From Rhodocyclaceae bacterium (lineage in GTDB: Bacteria > Pseudomonadota > Gammaproteobacteria > Burkholderiales > Rhodocyclaceae): a stretch of 36,803 bases of DNA. The notes beneath the pieces were generated by a model, which was not told the DNA's origin, did not search any database, and was given only the letters and a program-made list of their open reading frames with translations. A program made the position numbers and the translations under genes. The stretch covers positions 1-36,803 of the forward strand of contig JAGRFX010000017.1 in the NCBI GenBank assembly GCA_020445805.1. The letters run 5' to 3'. Below, piece by piece: positions 25,482 to 33,460 of the stretch (position 1 is its first letter; every line of letters starts with the position of its first letter).

Positions 25482-27005
25482 TTAGAATCTGGCGGTCAGG
25501 GACAGAATCAGCGCGCTTTCCGTGTAGTCGGTCGAGCCCGTCGAGCGTTGGCGCCGGACTGACACCGCGCCGTTGGTGTGGGGCCCAACTTTTGTGTTGT
25601 ATCCGACGCTCATTGAACGGCGCATGACTTCCTGATTGCTCTCGCCGCCGCCTTCCGAGCGGTTCGCGGACGCCGACACGATCAAATTTGTGTTCCCCGT
25701 GATCCGATGGCTCAAGGTGCTACTGATGGACGTTGTCTTGACGCGGCTGAAACGCGTGAAATCGTCTCCGGTATCGAGCCCGCCACCACTGCCGATGCGT
25801 TCGTTCTCGCCAGCGCTGAGTCCTATCGTAAGCGTATTACGCGCGCCCACCAGCGAACCGGTCACACTCAATCGGCGACTGACGCTGAAACTATTGGTAA
25901 GGAAACTTACGAATGTCGTCGAGCCATCGGGAACGAGCGCGGCAAGGCCGCGCGCGACACGCTCCCGTTCCGCGTCGTCCGGGATGCTCGACTCCAGACT
26001 GACGAACAGTTCCCGGTATGCCAGTTCTTCGATGCTGACCAGGCCAGTACCGTCAATGGAGGTCACATCGCGCGAGTAACGAATCTGTATGCTTGAAAGA
26101 GGCCGACTGTGACGAACAGTGAAGTTGTATCCGGTTCCGAAGAATCGCCTCTCGATCTCTGAATCAATGCTGGTTCGAGGGCTGAGTCGCAAGGTCGCCC
26201 CCGCGCCGCGAGTGTAAGCACTTTGCCGCGCGCCATCGTCAAAATCGTTCGATTCCCGGCCGCCAATCAGCCTGAACGCTAGGTTATCCGTGTAGCTATA
26301 GATTAATGAAATGCGTGCAGTGGAGGAGTCCGCCTCGTTCGCGAGCGCAGAGCCGCCAAGCTGACTTCGCGTCACCGCGAAATTCCAACCTAGGTCGCCC
26401 CAAGCACTGGAATCACCCAGCCCAATATGGAGTGTTTTGTTTATCCGAGTACCGTTTGTGACCTTTCCGCCACTAGTCCAGTCCATGCGCAAATCGGCAT
26501 TACCCTGGACACTGTTGCCGACGCGAATGGGTGCGCGCAGGCCAGTTGAGTAGCGACGCACAATCGATCGATTGTCAATGTCGATCGTGCCATCGGCAGA
26601 TGTCTTGCCGAACGCTGAGGTATGCTCCTCGCTAATAGAGCCGCTGACATCCAAGAACAGCCGCTGCTCGACCAGTTCTGCCCTTGCAAGCCCGGACCCG
26701 AGCAAGCGCGAATTGTCGCGCGAGCTTTCCCTGGCGAAGTCTCGCGCCTCGCCGCTCAGGCGGAGTGAACTGGAAATGCGGGCGCCCTTGTGCACCAGAG
26801 CGACAGACAGGGAAACCTTCGTAATCTGATCGGATTCGGAGTCGCTCGTGCCATCAGCGCCCGCGTTGTCGGTGAAGGTCTCTGAGGCGGAAGCGGAATA
26901 GTTCCATTTGGGTAACGCCGCAAGAGCATCGGGCACGACTGCCGTAAGTCCGCCTCCCAGCAGCAGCGCACAATGCAGCCCGGCCGTTTCAAGCCGCTTG
27001 CGCAC
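25482..27005 (-). CDS. XrtA-associated outer-membrane beta-barrel (TIGR03016-like)
   Basis: The 507-residue protein has a signal peptide (hydrophobic LHCALLLGGGLTAVV, cleavage probably after DALA) and alternating polar/hydrophobic beta strands through to the terminal LSLTARF with final Phe, the outer-membrane insertion signal. WNYSASASETFTDNA near the mature start fits the PEP-CTERM-system-associated family, thought to serve as the polymer's outer-membrane path or assembly factor. The start is GTG 27005, with GAAGGG 7 bases upstream; it overlaps the autokinase 3' end by 17 bases. GC content is lower than in the flanking genes (32 of 60 in 26101-26160). The strand sequence is expected to be variable, so family placement rests on context too. 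Confidence 0.85.
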   Translation of the reverse strand: MRKRLETAGLHCALLLGGGLTAVVPDALAALPKWNYSASASETFTDNAGADGTSDSESDQITKVSLSVALVHKGARISSSLRLSGEARDFARESSRDNSRLLGSGLARAELVEQRLFLDVSGSISEEHTSAFGKTSADGTIDIDNRSIVRRYSTGLRAPIRVGNSVQGNADLRMDWTSGGKVTNGTRINKTLHIGLGDSSAWGDLGWNFAVTRSQLGGSALANEADSSTARISLIYSYTDNLAFRLIGGRESNDFDDGARQSAYTRGAGATLRLSPRTSIDSEIERRFFGTGYNFTVRHSRPLSSIQIRYSRDVTSIDGTGLVSIEELAYRELFVSLESSIPDDAERERVARGLAALVPDGSTTFVSFLTNSFSVSRRLSVTGSLVGARNTLTIGLSAGENERIGSGGGLDTGDDFTRFSRVKTTSISSTLSHRITGNTNLIVSASANRSEGGGESNQEVMRRSMSVGYNTKVGPHTNGAVSVRRQRSTGSTDYTESALILSLTARF

Positions 27006-28032
27006 GCTCGGACCCTTCTACACTCTCCCCCTTCTCATGGCCGTATCCGTATCCGTATCCGTATCCGTATCCGTAGCTCGCCGAGTTGGTATCGGTCGAC
27101 TTGTTCAGTAGCATCATTTTGACGGGGCACGATTCGATCATCGTCAATGCCTGATTGACGGCACTCTGCGCCGTGCGGTTTGCCTCGACCACGATGATGA
27201 TCTGGCCCATATGCGTTGCCAGCGTGCGGGCCTCAGTCGTCACCAGTAAGGGCGGCGAATCGAAAATGATGACCCTATCGGGGTAGCGCGACGCCATCTC
27301 TTCCAGCAGCTGATTCATCGAATCACTCGCCAGTAGTTCCGTCGCGTTCTGGTGCGGCATACCTGCGGGCAGGACCGAGAGCTTCTCGATACTGGTCCGC
27401 ATCAATACGTTCGACAGTTCAGGCTCACGACCCACCAGCACATCCATCAAACCTTTGGACGGCGGGAGGCCCAGAATCTCAAGCACGGACGGCTTGGACA
27501 CATCCGCATCGACGAGTAGCACCGTGTAGTCAAGCTCCATGGCCATACTGATGGCCAGGTTGATGGTCGTAAAACTCTTGCCCTCACCGGGCAACGAACT
27601 GGTCACCATGATCAGGTTGCCGTTGTCCACAACGCTCGCACCACGCCCCTGCGCGTTGTTCAGAACGGGGCGCTTGATCACGCGATACTCCTCAGCCATC
27701 CGGGAACGCGGCCGGTCTGGAGTAACCATGCCCATCGCAGCAAGGCGCTCGAGATCGATCTCAGCAAAGTTCGAAGCCTCACCGGGTTTGGCCTTGGCCC
27801 GGAGTTGCTCATCCTTTGTCGCAAGGACTTCCCTTCCAAGGACACCATCGCGAAGCGGAATATTGCGGCGACCGTCATTTCGCCGGTGTAGTTTCTCCGC
27901 CGTATCCGTTACCGGGGTAGCGCCTTGAGAGTGCGTTAAGGCGGCCTGTTCCGTTGCACCCGCGTCAGGTAATACCACTCCCGCCTGTTTCAATTTTTCC
28001 AGACGCTCGACGGCCTTTTCAATAAGACTCAC
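26989..28032 (-). CDS. XrtA-associated tyrosine-protein autokinase (BY-kinase)
   Basis: The 347-residue cytoplasmic protein is the kinase half of a Wzc-type system that controls polymer length with the chain-length protein upstream (TIGR03018). Walker A is SSLPGEGKSFTT (about 145-156), Walker A' VLLVDADVSKPSV (about 172-184) and Walker B RVIIFDSPPLL. The C-terminus carries six Tyr-Gly pairs (320-331), the tyrosine cluster that is autophosphorylated in such kinases. I chose GTG 28032 over an in-frame TTG at 28050: it has GGGAG 6 bases upstream and gives the family N-terminus (V/M)SLIEKAVERLEKL. The gene follows the chain-length gene by 14 bases and overlaps the barrel gene. Confidence 0.92.
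   Translation of the reverse strand: MSLIEKAVERLEKLKQAGVVLPDAGATEQAALTHSQGATPVTDTAEKLHRRNDGRRNIPLRDGVLGREVLATKDEQLRAKAKPGEASNFAEIDLERLAAMGMVTPDRPRSRMAEEYRVIKRPVLNNAQGRGASVVDNGNLIMVTSSLPGEGKSFTTINLAISMAMELDYTVLLVDADVSKPSVLEILGLPPSKGLMDVLVGREPELSNVLMRTSIEKLSVLPAGMPHQNATELLASDSMNQLLEEMASRYPDRVIIFDSPPLLVTTEARTLATHMGQIIIVVEANRTAQSAVNQALTMIESCPVKMMLLNKSTDTNSASYGYGYGYGYGYGHEKGESVEGSERAQAA
27041..27076. repeat. Hexanucleotide tandem repeat encoding Tyr-Gly pairs
   Basis: CCGTAT is repeated five times without error (27041-27070), followed by one degenerate unit CCGTAG. On the coding minus strand it reads TAC GGA repeats, giving six consecutive Tyr-Gly pairs at the autokinase C-terminus. The unit is six bases, so slippage would change the number of phosphorylatable tyrosines without breaking the frame. 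Confidence 0.9.
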
Positions 28033-28037
28033 AAATG

Positions 28038-28043
28038 ACTCCC
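28038..28043 (-). promoter_or_regulatory. Ribosome-binding site deciding the autokinase start
   Basis: GGGAGT on the minus strand lies just upstream of GTG 28032, with 6 bases between GGGAG and the start. It supports GTG 28032 instead of TTG 28050, which has no such site. Confidence 0.65.
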
Positions 28044-28046
28044 AGT

Positions 28047-29594
28047 TCAACCAACACGCAGGATCGCGACCAAGACGGTCAATACGGCAAACACTCCTAC
28101 AAAACTGGTCACTCCACCTGCGAAAAATACCAGCGAGCGACGGCGACGGCGTCGGCGGCCTTCATCTGGCACCATCGAAACACTGCCCAGAAGCGGAAGC
28201 CTGGTGATCTCCCGCAACACTCTAGCGTCCTGGAACGTCGGACGTATCTGACTTAAAAGAAACGCAATAGCGGCACCAACGGCAAGCGCACCTGCCCCTG
28301 CAAGCGGGAACAGAGCCAAGCGATTCGGTGCAGACGGCTTAAGCGGTTGCGAGGGTGGATCGATGACTCTGAATTCGGCCATCCCAGACGTCGACTCCAT
28401 ATCGACCGACATGTTTGCGGACTCCCGCCTCGCGACAAGCGAATCGTAGTTCTTCTTGTGAACGCCATAGTCGCGGTTTAATTGCGTGTACTCGGCCTCG
28501 ATCTGGGGAACTAGTTCTGCTGCCGCTTTGAGGCCTTCGAGCCTCCCCAGGTAAGCCGACACCCGTGCTTGCAACGACGCTACTTGCGCTTCCGCCTGCG
28601 AGAGCGAGAGCTTCATCTGCTGGTAGACCGGATTCGCATTTAGTGAGGCCACTTTCTCCGGACCAGCCTTGCGTCGTTTTTCGACCTCTTTCGATTTTTG
28701 TTCCTCAAGTTGCGCAATGACCCGCCGAGTCCCGATGACGTCAGGATGCGCCTCTGTGAATCGTTGCAGCAAACCATCCAGATTCTTTTTCAGGGCATCA
28801 ATACGACCATCAATTTCCGGAATGGACACGTCATGGCTTTTCGGTGCCTCCGGCAACAGGACTGGCTCCTCACCTGATAACTGCCTTTGAAGTGCGTCAC
28901 GAGACTGCTCGGCCTCGCGCAAGGATAGCCGCGCCTGCGCCAACTCCGCCGAGGCGCCAGCTAGTTGACCAAAATAGTCTTGACGGCCGTCACCAATGAA
29001 GGCCATGTTCTTCAGCTTGAACTCCTTGACCCGATTCTCGGCTTCCTCCAGCTTGAGTTCATAGCTGCGAATCTGCTCTTCAATAAATCGCCGCGCGCTA
29101 TCCGTATCCTTGCGCTTATCGCCCAGGCCTGACTCAACAAAAATCGTCATGAGCGACTGCACGACCCGCTTTGCTACATCGGGGTTTTGATCCATATAGG
29201 CGAGTCGGTAGATGTTGTCCCTTCCGCTGCCAGAAATTCTTAGCTCCCTCGTCAGCTGGGCAATTAGCGCTTCCCGTTGTTTCTCATTCCTTACATTGAG
29301 ATCAAGATCCGCCATACGAATGAGCTTCTCGACGTTCGGTCGACTGATCAGGGTGCGGCTGAGAATCGCGATCTGCTGGTCGATGTTCGGCTGGACGGCC
29401 AGACCTGACATCAGCGGCTTGAGCACCGACTGGGTGTCCACGTAGATCCGTGCAGACGACTGGTAGCGGTCGGGCATCATGTAAATGCCCACAGCCGCGC
29501 CAATACCAACAACCCAGGCCACGGCCAAGCCCCACCAGCGGTAGAGCCACATGCCGCGCAGGTAGCCCACCAATTGTCGAATGACGTCTTCCAT
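28047..29594 (-). CDS. XrtA-associated polysaccharide chain-length determinant (Wzz-like)
   Basis: The 515-residue inner-membrane protein has an N-terminal Wzz domain with a first membrane segment around residues 20-40 (WWGLAVAWVVGIGAAVGIYM), then DRYQSSARIYVDTQSVLKPL. A long periplasmic, coiled-coil-rich region follows (YELKLEEAENRVKEFKLKNM; LSQAEAQVASLQARVSAYLG). A proline-rich second transmembrane border is at IDPPSQPLKPSAPNRLALFP, and a last hydrophobic segment lies near the end. It matches TIGR03007, the exosortase-system chain-length protein, and works with the autokinase downstream. A cytoplasmic run of seven arginines (GRRRRRRRS) precedes the last segment. ATG 29594 is preferred over TTG 29600 since AGGG lies 7 bases before it. 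Confidence 0.93.
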   Translation of the reverse strand: MEDVIRQLVGYLRGMWLYRWWGLAVAWVVGIGAAVGIYMMPDRYQSSARIYVDTQSVLKPLMSGLAVQPNIDQQIAILSRTLISRPNVEKLIRMADLDLNVRNEKQREALIAQLTRELRISGSGRDNIYRLAYMDQNPDVAKRVVQSLMTIFVESGLGDKRKDTDSARRFIEEQIRSYELKLEEAENRVKEFKLKNMAFIGDGRQDYFGQLAGASAELAQARLSLREAEQSRDALQRQLSGEEPVLLPEAPKSHDVSIPEIDGRIDALKKNLDGLLQRFTEAHPDVIGTRRVIAQLEEQKSKEVEKRRKAGPEKVASLNANPVYQQMKLSLSQAEAQVASLQARVSAYLGRLEGLKAAAELVPQIEAEYTQLNRDYGVHKKNYDSLVARRESANMSVDMESTSGMAEFRVIDPPSQPLKPSAPNRLALFPLAGAGALAVGAAIAFLLSQIRPTFQDARVLREITRLPLLGSVSMVPDEGRRRRRRRSLVFFAGGVTSFVGVFAVLTVLVAILRVG

Positions 29595-29634
29595 ACCCAA
29601 CCCTATCTCGCCCTATCCATCAACGCCGACCTGA

Positions 29635-30264
29635 TCAGAACCAGCTCTGGGGAACGATCAGGACATCGCCCGGACGCATTTCCACATTGGCCGACACATC
29701 GCCCAGCTTGAGCAGGTCTTTCAGGCGCACGCTGTATTGCTTGTTGCCTTCGGAGGTGCGCAGGATCGTGGCACCGTTGCCATCGGCAAAATCGGTAATG
29801 CCGCCCACCCGGATCATGACGTCGAGGAGCGTCATTTTCTGGCTGTAGGGCAGGGTCTGCGGCTTGGCGGCCTCGCCGATGACGCGGATCTGCTCGCTGT
29901 AGGGCCCTACGAAGCCGGTGACGACGACCGTGACGACCGGGTCGCGGATGTACTTGGACAGGGCCTTCTCGATGTCGCGTGCCAGAGTGCTGGCATCCTT
30001 GCCCATGGCCGGGAGGTCTTCGACCAGGGGCGTGGTGATCTTCCCGTCGGGCCGCACGGGAACTGCCGCGGACAGCTCGGGGTTGCGCCAGACCGTGATG
30101 TTGACCGCGTCGCCCGGCCCGATCACGTAGTTGTATTCCGGCGTGGCGGCCGACTGCGGCGCCGCGGGGAACTTGCTTGCGCAACCGGTCAGTAGCGCAG
30201 CAGCCGCGACAAGCATCAGCAGACCACGGAAGAGCTGCATGGCAGACCCACGAAAACTCGTCAT
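29635..30264 (-). CDS. Polysaccharide export lipoprotein (Wza-like, XrtA-associated)
   Basis: The 209-residue protein is a small Wza/GfcE-type export protein (TIGR03027). A lipoprotein signal is present: LLMLVAAAALLTGC with the lipobox LTGC giving an acylated cysteine, so it should be anchored in the outer membrane. The polysaccharide export domain follows (YVIGPGDAVNITVWRNPELS, VRPDGKITTPLVEDLPAMGK), then a SLBB-type beta-grasp domain (IRVIGEAAKPQTLPYSQKMT; MIRVGGITDFADGNGA) and RPGDVLIVPQSWF at the end. ATG 30264 has AGGGTG 5 bases upstream; an internal ATG at 30240 is less well placed. It is the first gene of the XrtA operon. Confidence 0.94.
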   Translation of the reverse strand: MTSFRGSAMQLFRGLLMLVAAAALLTGCASKFPAAPQSAATPEYNYVIGPGDAVNITVWRNPELSAAVPVRPDGKITTPLVEDLPAMGKDASTLARDIEKALSKYIRDPVVTVVVTGFVGPYSEQIRVIGEAAKPQTLPYSQKMTLLDVMIRVGGITDFADGNGATILRTSEGNKQYSVRLKDLLKLGDVSANVEMRPGDVLIVPQSWF

Positions 30265-30432
30265 ATTCACCCTGTTATCTCCTGCTGCGGCGCGGAAAAT
30301 CCGCCCCTGACAAAACAAGCGTCATGCTAAAGACGCCCACGAACTCCCTGAAGGAACAAATGCACGATCGATCCTCCTCGTGCCCCCGCTCCCGCCACCC
30401 ACGACACGGCGCAGCACAAACGCACCGCTCGC
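30265..30432 (-). promoter_or_regulatory. Leader region of the XrtA operon
   Basis: This 168-base gap precedes the first gene of the long XrtA operon and lies after the DUF1302 gene on the same strand, so a promoter is expected. It contains a small inverted repeat (GCGGA-AAA-TCCGC, about 30292-30304). A GG...GC pair at 30326-30338 on the minus strand recalls a sigma-54 element, but the spacing is 9 instead of 10. I assign no promoter firmly. Confidence 0.35.
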
Positions 30433-31740
30433 TCAGAACGACCGACGGGCTTCCAGGTACAGCCGGTCGGATGTATCGAAGCGACCGAACAGCCCGCCCT
30501 CATCGCCACCAAAGGCGTCGATACCGGCTCTCAGCCGCCAGTTGCCGTCCGGTGTCCAGGTGAGCTTGGGCCGGACCATGTAGTCGCCCCGGTTGAAGCC
30601 CGTCACCACCAGGACCTCCGCCTCGAGGGCGTCGCCGAACTCCTGCGAGACCAGCACGGTGCCACCTGCCTCGTTGGCGTCGACGACCGCACCGCTGTCG
30701 AGCGCGAGGGATCGCCGTCCGAAGACCTGGGTGTTGATCCGCAGGCCGGAATCGAAAGGCAGGTCGAGCCCGACCGCGTAGTCCAGGGTATCGGACTCGT
30801 AGAGGCCATCCTCGGCACCGACGCGCCGGGTATTGAACTTCCGTCCATCGGTATAGACCGCCTCGGCCTTCAGCACCATCGAGCCCAGGTCCTTGGAGAC
30901 GGTCGCGCCCAGTTGCTGGATGCGATCATGCCGGGGCGTGAAGGAGAAATCGGTCGGGTCGAAGTAGTAGGTCGGTGCCACATCGACGCTGTTGTAGTAG
31001 AAGCCGGTCATGTCCCAGCCCGCCACCAGCTTGCCCGCGCGCAAGCCGAAGTTGCCGTGGCCAAGCCGGCTGGGCGGCGTTTCCTGGTCGCGAATCCGGG
31101 CCGGAACCGGCAGATCCGGCCGGAAGGCATAGAAGTCGGCGCCCGGTTCTCCGATGTCATCGACGGTGGCCACCGGCACCCACAGCACCTCGCCATGGAA
31201 ATCGTCCTCGCCAAAATACTCGGCGCGGGCGGCCCACTGGGGGATCCGCATCTGGTCGAAGTCGGGCAGCACGAACTCCCGCATGTCCCGGGCGGAGACG
31301 ACATCGGCAAAGAACAGGCCGACCATTTCGCCCCAGACGATCTGCTGACGCCCCAGGCGCAGCTCCCAGCTGCCGGCGGGCACATCCAGGTAGGCCTCGC
31401 GGATCGAGGCCCCCGAGCGCTGGTCCCGTCGGACATCCAGCGGATAGATGTCGTCCTCGATGACGTAGGCGTGGTCGGCGTCGGCCCTGCCCAGGAAGCG
31501 CCACCGGACCCCTTCACCGAGCGAGCCACTGGCACCCGCCTCGACCCGCAGGCGCAGCTTCGACCAATGATCGGTACCAGCGTAGGTACGCGCTGCCGCG
31601 CCTTCGACGAAGCCGAAGGTCTGGATCGAGTCTGCGCTGCTTCCCGGCACGGCCAGCAGATCGTCCAGGAGGTCGGCGGCCAGGGCCGTCGACGCTCCGA
31701 ACATGGCCATGACAAGTCCGGTCACAAGCCTGTAATGCAT
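30433..31740 (-). CDS. DUF1302-family outer-membrane protein
   Basis: The 435-residue protein has a signal peptide (MHYRLVTGLVMAMFGASTALA, cleavage probably before ADLLDD) and a beta-barrel-like sequence ending in LYLEARRSF with terminal Phe. The motif LRLGRQQIVWGEMVGLFFAD, followed by DVVSARDMREFVLPDFDQMR, is typical of DUF1302. The function of these proteins is not established; they are often encoded beside ABC-type or RND-type envelope transporters. ATG 31740 has GGGGGA 6 bases upstream, and the upstream extension is non-homologous. It follows the ABC ATPase by 46 bases and is probably co-transcribed with it. Confidence 0.85.
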   Translation of the reverse strand: MHYRLVTGLVMAMFGASTALAADLLDDLLAVPGSSADSIQTFGFVEGAAARTYAGTDHWSKLRLRVEAGASGSLGEGVRWRFLGRADADHAYVIEDDIYPLDVRRDQRSGASIREAYLDVPAGSWELRLGRQQIVWGEMVGLFFADVVSARDMREFVLPDFDQMRIPQWAARAEYFGEDDFHGEVLWVPVATVDDIGEPGADFYAFRPDLPVPARIRDQETPPSRLGHGNFGLRAGKLVAGWDMTGFYYNSVDVAPTYYFDPTDFSFTPRHDRIQQLGATVSKDLGSMVLKAEAVYTDGRKFNTRRVGAEDGLYESDTLDYAVGLDLPFDSGLRINTQVFGRRSLALDSGAVVDANEAGGTVLVSQEFGDALEAEVLVVTGFNRGDYMVRPKLTWTPDGNWRLRAGIDAFGGDEGGLFGRFDTSDRLYLEARRSF

Positions 31741-31786
31741 GCGATATCCCCCGAAATGTGTTGCTTGGCGTCGCCCGACGGGCGGC

Positions 31787-32533
31787 TCAGACCTCCGGGT
31801 CTTCCTCGCCCTTGGTCTTGTCCTGCACGAATACCCAACCACTCTCGCTCTGGACGCCGAGCTTGGTGATGTGGCCATCCTCGACCCGCACCAGCCGGTC
31901 CGCCATGTTCATGACCCGGCGGTCGTGGGTCGAAAAGATGAAGGTGGTGCCATTCTTGCGGTTGATGTCCTTCATGAGGCGCAAAATTCCCTCACCGGTC
32001 TTGCGGTCCAGATTGGCGGTCGGTTCGTCCGCCAGGACGATGCGGGAATGGGTCGCCAGCGCTCGTGCAATGGCCACCCGCTGGCGCTGCCCGCCAGACA
32101 GCTGGTTGGGGCGGTGATGAGCGTATTTCCTCAGACCGACGATGGCGAGGTACTTGGCCACCCGTTCGCTGCGTTCTTCCCTGGAGAGCTCGGGAAACTG
32201 CAGCAGGGGATACTCGACGTTCTCGGCCGCCGACAGGACCGGCAGGAGGTTGAAGGTCTGGAAGATGAAGCCGATGGTGCGCGCGCGCAGATTGGCCAGC
32301 TGATCCGGCGTCTGGCCCGATACGTCATTGCCATTGACGATCACGCGCCCCGAGCTGGGCGTATCAATGCAGCCGATGATGTTGAGCATGGTGGACTTGC
32401 CACTGCCCGACGGCCCCGCGATGGCCAGGAAGACGCCCTCCTCGATCGAGAGCGTCACGTTCGTCAGCGCATTGACTTCCTGATCACCAAGCCGATAGCG
32501 CTTGCTAACATTGTGGAGTTCGACGATCGCCAT
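31787..32533 (-). CDS. ABC transporter ATP-binding protein (LolD/MacB type)
   Basis: The 248-residue cytoplasmic ATPase carries Walker A GPSGSGKST (near residue 40), the Q-loop FIFQTFNLLPVLSAAENVEY, the signature LSGGQRQRVAIARALA, Walker B IVLADEPTANLD and the H-loop FSTHDRRVM. The LLPVLSAxENVEYPL sequence is typical of the MacB/LolD/FtsE group whose partners are FtsX-type permeases. No permease gene is present in this window, which is unusual; it may be encoded elsewhere. The gene is divergent from the LolA-like gene, only 40 bases away, and followed by the DUF1302 gene. About 20 residues at the C-terminus (WVFVQDKTKGEEDPEV) are an acidic tail. Confidence 0.93.
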   Translation of the reverse strand: MAIVELHNVSKRYRLGDQEVNALTNVTLSIEEGVFLAIAGPSGSGKSTMLNIIGCIDTPSSGRVIVNGNDVSGQTPDQLANLRARTIGFIFQTFNLLPVLSAAENVEYPLLQFPELSREERSERVAKYLAIVGLRKYAHHRPNQLSGGQRQRVAIARALATHSRIVLADEPTANLDRKTGEGILRLMKDINRKNGTTFIFSTHDRRVMNMADRLVRVEDGHITKLGVQSESGWVFVQDKTKGEEDPEV

Positions 32534-32559
32534 TCAGGCCCTTGAGGTCGCCCAAATCG

Positions 32560-32565
32560 AGGAGG
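32560..32565 (+). promoter_or_regulatory. Ribosome-binding site deciding the LolA-like start
   Basis: AGGAGG lies 8 bases before GTG 32574. It supports GTG 32574 over earlier in-frame starts that would overlap the ABC ATPase gene on the other strand. Confidence 0.7.
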
Positions 32566-32573
32566 ATACCATC

Positions 32574-33350
32574 GTGATTCGCGCTCTAGGAGAGTCCACA
32601 GGTTCGCGCTTTGCAACCCTTGCCATCGCCGTCGCGACGGCGCTCTCCGCTTTGCCGCTCGGAGCCGGCGCCGCGGCGCCCGATGCCAACGCGCTGGTCG
32701 CCCGGGTGGACGCGATCCGCTTCCCCGCCTCCGACTTCCAGGTCGACATCGCCATCGAGAGCCGGACCGGCGAAAGCACGGCCGACGTCAGAAAGTACCG
32801 GGTCCTGTCCAAGGGCAAGGAGGACTCCGTGGTCCTGACCGTGGAACCGGCCTCCGAGCGCGGCCAGGCGCTCCTGATGAAGGGGCGGGACCTGTGGGTC
32901 TTCCTGCCGCGCGTGTCCCAGCCGGTCAGGCTCTCCCTGTCCCAGCGCCTGACGGGCCAGGTGGCCAATGGCGATCTGGCCAGGGCCAATTTTTCCGGCG
33001 ACTACGAGGCAACGCTCGCAGGCGAGGAGGAACTGAACGGGCGCAAGGCCCACCTGCTCGATCTGAAGGCCGCAGAACGCGGGGTGACCTACGCCAAGGT
33101 CAAGCTCTGGGTCGATGTGGAGAACGGGCGCCCCCTCAAGGCCGAGTTCTATTCCCTCTCCGGGCGGCTCCTGAAGACCTGCAACTACGAGAATTTCCGC
33201 GAACTGGCCGGCGAAGTGCGGCCCACCCGACTGGTCATGACCGACGCCCTGAAGGCCGGCGAGACCTCGATCCTGACCTACGAGGAAATGCTGCCCCGCG
33301 AGATTCCGGAGCGCCTGTTCACCAAGGATTACCTCAAGAAGCTTCAGTAG
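32574..33350 (+). CDS. Outer-membrane lipoprotein-sorting protein (LolA-like)
   Basis: The 258-residue protein has a signal peptide (RFATLAIAVATALSALPLGA, probably cleaved near AGAAAP) and the LolA-like periplasmic fold of PF17131. Family sequence: LLMKGRDLWVFLPRVSQPVR, LSLSQRLTGQVANGDLARAN, FSGDYEATLAGEEELNGRKA, AKVKLWVDVENGRPLKAEFY and SLSGRLLKTCNYENF. Such proteins are usually encoded with FtsX-type ABC transporters or RND proteins and are thought to carry lipids or lipoproteins through the periplasm; the cargo is unknown. The divergent ATPase and DUF1302 protein are its likely partners. The start GTG 32574 is fixed by AGGAGG 8 bases upstream. The stop is followed by a bidirectional-looking hairpin at 33461-33489. 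Confidence 0.9.
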   Translation: MIRALGESTGSRFATLAIAVATALSALPLGAGAAAPDANALVARVDAIRFPASDFQVDIAIESRTGESTADVRKYRVLSKGKEDSVVLTVEPASERGQALLMKGRDLWVFLPRVSQPVRLSLSQRLTGQVANGDLARANFSGDYEATLAGEEELNGRKAHLLDLKAAERGVTYAKVKLWVDVENGRPLKAEFYSLSGRLLKTCNYENFRELAGEVRPTRLVMTDALKAGETSILTYEEMLPREIPERLFTKDYLKKLQ

Positions 33351-33460
33351 GCCGAAACAGCGCGGATCCCGCCGGCCCGCGCGCATCCGCGGGGCCTCGG
33401 GGGCACGCTGCGATCAGCGGCCGGGCGCAGTCGGATGGCCTGGCAACTGGCGGCATAGGC

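Noticed and set aside
28033-28050. TTG 28050 as the autokinase start
   Set aside because: It would overlap the chain-length gene and add MNWESF, absent from the family, while GTG 28032 has a good ribosome-binding site.
30326-30340. Sigma-54-like element before the export lipoprotein gene (minus strand GGGCGTCTTTAGC)
   Set aside because: The GG and GC pairs are 9 bases apart instead of the required 10, and the rest of the -24/-12 consensus is poor. Attractive because RpoN control of such loci is known, but not supported here.
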